Part shown: one piece after another, positions 60,659 through 64,000 of the stretch
Layout: each line of letters starts with the position of its first letter
Numbering within the stretch: the first letter of the stretch is position 1
Assembly: GCF_000403645.1 (NCBI RefSeq)
Contig: NC_021313.1
Span: forward strand, 3,181,014 to 3,245,013
Direction: 5' to 3'
DNA: 64,000 nucleotides
From: Salinarchaeum sp. Harcht-Bsk1
GTDB taxonomy: Archaea > Halobacteriota > Halobacteria > Halobacteriales > Salinarchaeaceae
Notes under the pieces: generated by a model
Told to the model about the DNA's origin: nothing
The model's database searches: none
Seen by the model: only the letters and a program-made list of their open reading frames with translations
Translations under genes and position numbers: made by a program

Positions 60659-61942
60659 ATGGACGGGTCAGCCACTTCCGCTGGCACGGACGACGAGTCG
60701 CTCGCGACCGGCCAGCGTTCGCTGAAGGATCGATCCATCGAGTACCCGCTGTGGCCACCACAGACGGGCGGCTGTCCCGAGACCAGTGACGAGGCAGTCC
60801 AGTATCCCGTCGAGGTCACCTACGAGTACGAGGCCGTGCCCGACGGACTGTTCGAGGGGCCGATCGAGCACGGGATCGACCAGTGGCAGCCACTGCTCCC
60901 GCCACTCGCCGAGGGTACGTCGCTTGGGGAAGGGAACACGCCGCTGCTGGCCGCCCCCGACGTCGCGGACTGGGCCGGCGCAGGTGCTGGAACCGAGGTG
61001 TACGTCAAGGACGAGAGCCGGAATCCGACGTGGAGCCAGAAGGACCGTCTCGCCAGGCTCACCGTCAGCGCGTCCGTCGGCGTCGACGCGCCCGGAATCG
61101 TCGTCTCCTCGTCGGGGAATCACGGCGCTGCGACGGCAGCCTACGGCGCTCGGGCGGGACTGTCGGTCGTCGTCTTCACGTCGCCCGATACGCCTGCCGC
61201 GGTCCAGCAGTTCGTCGGTGCCTACGACACGGCGATCCTCCAGATTCCAGACTGGCACGCGCGACAGGAGGCAGTCGATCGGCTCGCAGCGACGGCCGGA
61301 TACCACCCGGTGAGTAGCCGCACAGCGGTACCGACGGGCCACCCCTGGGGGCCGGAAGGGTACAAGACGATCGCCTACGAGTTGTTTCTCCAGCTCGATC
61401 GTCGAGTCCCGGGGACGGTCTTCGTTCCGACGGCCCACGCCGAGGTGCTCTACGGCGTCTGGAAGGGGTTCCGGGAACTCGAATCACTCGGCGTCACCGC
61501 CGAGACGCCACGAATGATAGCGTGCGAACCCGCCGCTCGTGCGCCGCACGTCGCAGCGCTCGAGTCGGAAGCCGCGCTCCCGAGCGTCGCGCCAGGCGAC
61601 ACCGACGCCCACTCGATCCAGGCGACACAGGCGACCTACCACGGCGTCACTGCAATCGATGAGAGCGACGGCGACGCGACCGGCGTGACCGACGACGCGA
61701 TCGCTGAAGCACAGGCGCTACTCGCAGCCCGGGGCTGCTGGCAGGAATTCTCCGGAGCGGCCGGCGTCGCAGGACTCCGCGAGGCCGCCGCCGACTTCGA
61801 CGGGTCACTCGACGGTCCGATCGTCTGTCTCGCGACCTCGAGTGGGTTCAAGGACGGGGAGACGCTCGATGCCCCGACCGTCGATGGATCGTGGGAATCG
61901 ATACGGAACGCGCTTCGAACGGAGTACGGGCTGCTGGAGTGA
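60659..61942 (+). CDS. Threonine synthase-like PLP-dependent enzyme
   Basis: A 427-residue fold-type II PLP protein. YVKDESRNPTWSQKDRLARLTV holds the candidate PLP lysine (SQKDR), VSSSGNHGAATAAYGARAG the phosphate-binding loop region and CLATSSGFKDG the C-terminal glycine-serine region. The usual threonine-synthase zinc-ribbon N-terminus is absent; instead YPLWPPQTGGCPETSD precedes the domain. It is distinct from the ThrC at 44161, so another reaction (for example threonine dehydratase-like or amino acid beta-replacement) is possible. Confidence 0.78.
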   Translation: MDGSATSAGTDDESLATGQRSLKDRSIEYPLWPPQTGGCPETSDEAVQYPVEVTYEYEAVPDGLFEGPIEHGIDQWQPLLPPLAEGTSLGEGNTPLLAAPDVADWAGAGAGTEVYVKDESRNPTWSQKDRLARLTVSASVGVDAPGIVVSSSGNHGAATAAYGARAGLSVVVFTSPDTPAAVQQFVGAYDTAILQIPDWHARQEAVDRLAATAGYHPVSSRTAVPTGHPWGPEGYKTIAYELFLQLDRRVPGTVFVPTAHAEVLYGVWKGFRELESLGVTAETPRMIACEPAARAPHVAALESEAALPSVAPGDTDAHSIQATQATYHGVTAIDESDGDATGVTDDAIAEAQALLAARGCWQEFSGAAGVAGLREAAADFDGSLDGPIVCLATSSGFKDGETLDAPTVDGSWESIRNALRTEYGLLE

Positions 61943-61980
61943 GGTGGCGGCCACTGGCGACCGCCCGATCCGTCGCTCAC

Positions 61981-61987
61981 ATTTAAT
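61981..61987 (+). promoter_or_regulatory. TATA-like box of the nitroreductase gene
   Basis: ATTTAAT lies 25-31 bases before ATG 62012, a strong leaderless promoter. Confidence 0.55.
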
Positions 61988-62011
61988 CCGATTCCGTGCG
62001 TCGGCCGAGGC

Positions 62012-62536
62012 ATGGACGTCACGGACGTCATCCAGACGGCGATTTCCGTCCGCGAGTTCACGGACGAACCAGTCGATACGGAGACCAAACGAGCGATTCT
62101 CGACGCCGGCCACCTCTCCCAGAGTGGCCACAACAGTCAGCACTGGCGACCGATCCTCGTCGACGACGCCGACGATCTGGCTCGGCTAGCCGAACTCAGT
62201 ACCTCTGGTTCGTGGGTCGCCGACGCCGATTTTGCCGTGGTGATCGTCACGAATCCGGAGCGACACTACCACGAGATCGACGCGGGGCGAACGATCACGC
62301 ACATGCAGTTCGCCGCCTGGGACCGTGGCATCGGCTCCTGCATCTACACGGGGTTTCACGAGGCCGGCACTCGCGAGTGTCTCGACGTCCCCGAGGATCT
62401 CGAGGTAACCGCAGTCATCGGATTCGGCCACCCCACGTTCGACGTGGAAAGCCTTCGCGGACGGAAAGACAGGGAACCACTGGACGAAATCGTCTCCCAC
62501 GGACGGTACGGGAATCCGCTCGCGCTTTCCGACTGA
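62012..62536 (+). CDS. Nitroreductase-family FMN oxidoreductase
   Basis: A 174-residue protein of the short nitroreductase type. ISVREFTDEPVDTETKRAILDAGHLSQSGHNSQHWRPI is the FMN-binding N-terminus (R in SVRE, SG-x-NSQ-x-W), and the C-terminal VIGFGHPTFD holds the second FMN contact. It is single-domain and would act as a homodimer. NAD(P)H oxidoreductase on quinones or nitro-compounds is typical; the natural substrate is unknown. Confidence 0.88.
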   Translation: MDVTDVIQTAISVREFTDEPVDTETKRAILDAGHLSQSGHNSQHWRPILVDDADDLARLAELSTSGSWVADADFAVVIVTNPERHYHEIDAGRTITHMQFAAWDRGIGSCIYTGFHEAGTRECLDVPEDLEVTAVIGFGHPTFDVESLRGRKDREPLDEIVSHGRYGNPLALSD

Positions 62537-62622
62537 GGTTCGGTTTCTGCTCCGGCGAACCGGGAGGAGGCGAGCGGCGATTCTCGCCACGTTCGGAGAG
62601 CGTCGGTGCCTTCCAGCGAGCC

Positions 62623-62901
62623 TCAGGATTCGACGTGCGATCGCATCCACGCGAACTGCTCCTCGACCATCGATCGTCCAGCATCGGTCAGCGCGTAGGC
62701 GTCGTGGAGGCCGTCCTCGTGAACCTCGAGGTGACCCGTCTCGACGAGGGCCTCGAGGGCGCCGTAGAACGTCGACGGGTCGATTCGCTCGTCGTAGTGC
62801 GCTGCGATCCGCGCTTTGAGTTGCTGGCCGTGGAGTTCGCCCTCCCCAGCGAGGACGATGCAGACGTCTCGGCGAAGCCCGCTCTGGAGCCACTTGGTCA
62901 C
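62623..62901 (-). CDS. PadR-family transcriptional regulator
   Basis: A 92-residue winged-helix protein. WLQSGLRRDVCIVLAGEGELHGQQLKARIA, then DPSTFYGALEALVETGHLEV and AYALTDAGRSMVEEQ, match the PadR core (helix-turn-helix then wing). It lacks the long C-terminal dimerisation helices of full PadR proteins, as small archaeal PadR members do. Target unknown. It is convergent with the nitroreductase. Confidence 0.85.
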   Translation of the reverse strand: MTKWLQSGLRRDVCIVLAGEGELHGQQLKARIAAHYDERIDPSTFYGALEALVETGHLEVHEDGLHDAYALTDAGRSMVEEQFAWMRSHVES

Positions 62902-63019
62902 GGGCGGCCCTCCGTATCGGACCCACTGGATACTTGCGATCCTGCATCCGCCGCTGGAGAGTCCTGAACGGTCGGCACGAACCGGAAGCTACGTGGGATC
63001 CCGACCCCCAGAACGGACA

Positions 63020-63295
63020 ATGACAGAGGCCTCCGTGACCGAGGGGTCGATCACCGCAACGTACCGCGAGACGCCGGCCGAGCGACTTCTCGAGTTCGAG
63101 CGGGACGGGCGCACTGCCGCAATCGCACAGAACGTCGAGGGCTACGCCATGCTCAAAGTGCGCCCAAGTGCCGACGGCGACGAACTCGAACGGTACTACG
63201 GGTTCGACATGGCGCTGGATCACGCCGCGGAGTTGCTCGGCGTCGCCCCCGCGGAGCTCCCGGTCCCGGAGCAGGCTGCGGACATGGGAATGTGA
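63020..63295 (+). CDS. Haloarchaeal protein of unknown function (DUF7111-like)
   Basis: A 91-residue acidic protein. FERDGRTAAIAQNVEGYAMLKV, then ADGDELERYYGFDMALDHAAELLGV and ELPVPEQAADMGM, look highly ordered and conserved, as in a widespread haloarchaeal family without a known role. ATG 63020 gives MTEASVTEGSITATY. It is divergent from the PadR gene by 118 bases, so the two may share control. Confidence 0.7.
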   Translation: MTEASVTEGSITATYRETPAERLLEFERDGRTAAIAQNVEGYAMLKVRPSADGDELERYYGFDMALDHAAELLGVAPAELPVPEQAADMGM

Positions 63296-63414
63296 TCGCT
63301 TCGAGGTGCGACCTGATTACACGAGATGCGACCCCGATCACAGGCCCTCGATGCTGGGGGTTCGGTGCGAATCCCGCGAGGAATCAACAATCGGAATCGT
63401 GGTGAAGCGCCGAG

Positions 63415-63422
63415 ACTAAATA
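63415..63422 (+). promoter_or_regulatory. TATA-like box of the right-edge haem gene
   Basis: ACTAAATA lies 29-36 bases before GTG 63451, fitting a leaderless transcript. Confidence 0.5.
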
Positions 63423-63450
63423 CGAACAGGCAAAGGTTCTCTCAACAGCC

Positions 63451-64000
63451 GTGACTGCCGAGACCACCCCAGAGGACGACTCCTTCGCGACGTTACTTGC
63501 CGTGACGGCGATCGGCGCGTACCTCCTCGTGATTCTCGGCGCGACCAACGCCGTCTCCGAGGCAGCCACGACCTGCTCCACGTGGCCGGTCTGCGACGGC
63601 GCGCTGGGCGCACTCGAGGAGCCCGAAGTGGCGATCGCCCTCGGCCATCGGACCGCAGCGCTCCTCGTCGGCGGTCTCGTCCTCGCCGCCACAGCGCTCG
63701 CCCTCCGACGGCCCACCAGTCGCCGCGTTCGGGCGTCCTTGCTCCTCGCACTCGGTCTCTATCCAGTCCAGGTCGGTCTCGGTGCAGTCGCTGCGACATC
63801 TGGCGGGGCCGCCGGGTTCCTCGGCGTGCTCCACCTCGGATTCGGCCTCGCGATCTTCGGCGGTATCCTCGCTGCACTCGCCTGGTCGCTCGACGCACAG
63901 ACCGCGAGCGCGGCAGATCGCGAGCCCCTGGAGGCCCCCGAACCGGTGACCGCCGACGCTGACGCCCAGCCACGAGATATTCCCGCCAGTGGCCTCGGCC
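63451..64000 (+). CDS. ctaB: N-terminal part of haem O synthase (CtaB) with CtaA-like domain, cut by the window edge
   Basis: The frame from GTG 63451 reads MTAETTPEDDSFATLLAVTA and runs 183 codons to the edge without a stop. Four hydrophobic helices are visible. The first (LLAVTAIGAYLLVILGATNAVS) and TTCSTWPVCDG with a GHRTAALLVGG helix resemble CtaA/COX15 haem A synthase, where the histidine binds haem. Haloarchaeal CtaB proteins are known to be about 480 residues with such an N-terminal extension before the UbiA-type farnesyltransferase, so the full gene is probably that fusion. A stand-alone CtaA-type protein remains possible. Confidence 0.65.
   Translation, partial: MTAETTPEDDSFATLLAVTAIGAYLLVILGATNAVSEAATTCSTWPVCDGALGALEEPEVAIALGHRTAALLVGGLVLAATALALRRPTSRRVRASLLLALGLYPVQVGLGAVAATSGGAAGFLGVLHLGFGLAIFGGILAALAWSLDAQTASAADREPLEAPEPVTADADAQPRDIPASGLG

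Noticed and set aside
1-64000. tRNA, rRNA and other structured RNA genes
   Set aside because: No GTTCGAATC-type T-arm with matching acceptor ends was found in the gaps; the few GTTCGAA words lie inside coding genes.
1-64000. CRISPR arrays, insertion sequences, integrases, attachment sites
   Set aside because: No regularly spaced repeats longer than the short 14- and 20-base tandems listed, and no transposase or recombinase motif in any plausible gene.

Overview
The window is chromosomal DNA from a halophilic archaeon (class Halobacteria). The signs are a very high G+C content with strong G/C bias at third codon positions, acidic predicted proteins, archaeal genes (rpoL, tiaS, the radical-SAM archaeosine enzyme RaSEA), a haloarchaeal actin (volactin/salactin family), HTH-10 and HalX regulators, and many leaderless genes with a TATA-like box 25-32 bases before the start codon. 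I see no rRNA, tRNA, CRISPR array, insertion sequence, integrase or phage gene. It reads as ordinary core chromosome with several haloarchaea-specific families.

Layout. 1-3.7 kb: biotin synthesis on the minus strand, bioB then bioU, with bioF behind its own promoter and the first codons of another gene (probably bioD) at the left edge. bioB has a BirA-type operator over its start. 4-5.8 kb: RaSEA and a small phosphoesterase. 6.2-8.3 kb: a membrane protein and the actin homolog. 8.4-9.8 kb: a zinc-ribbon protein, an unknown protein and a METTL5-type methyltransferase. 9.8-13.6 kb: two tandem rhomboid proteases sharing an uncharacterised C-terminal ectodomain. 13.7-16.5 kb: rpoL, hisF, a small membrane protein, two overlapping crcB fluoride-channel genes and an RHH protein. 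16.7-24.3 kb: menaquinone synthesis (menF, menD, menB, menA, menC), broken by a reverse-strand DnaJ-membrane protein and by a tiny reverse-strand gene carrying an in-frame TGA. 24.3-26.2 kb: a HalX response regulator, a small membrane protein and a DICT sensor protein.

26.4-29.6 kb: divergent beta-oxidation genes (a hydroxyacyl-CoA dehydrogenase/enoyl-CoA hydratase fusion and an acyl-CoA dehydrogenase). 29.8-34.7 kb: a carotenoid-type membrane protein, an MFS transporter, an ABC-2 exporter and a divergent HTH-10 regulator. 34.7-40.6 kb: sufS, membrane proteins, a cytochrome oxidase subunit IV-like protein, a Tat lipoprotein resembling iron-binding proteins, and glutaredoxin. 40.7-46.3 kb: a COG1395-type regulator, tiaS, an inositol-phosphatase-family enzyme, threonine synthase and an M14-type deacylase. 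46.4-52.7 kb: MFS, epimerase, GNAT, aldo/keto reductase, an ArsR-like regulator and a class V aminotransferase. 52.9-59.4 kb: DNA repair (ligA, uvrC, a GIY-YIG protein) with larB. 59.4-64 kb: a second acyl-CoA dehydrogenase, a PLP enzyme, nitroreductase, PadR and the start of a haem synthase gene (CtaB/CtaA type) running off the right edge.

The most rewarding points are the biotin locus (BioU in place of BioA, with a BirA-like operator), the rhomboid pair with its shared ectodomain, the interrupted small gene next to menA, and the actin/membrane-protein pair. Starts were chosen by conserved N-termini, overlaps with upstream stops and TATA spacing. Family assignments come from motif recognition, not from searches.
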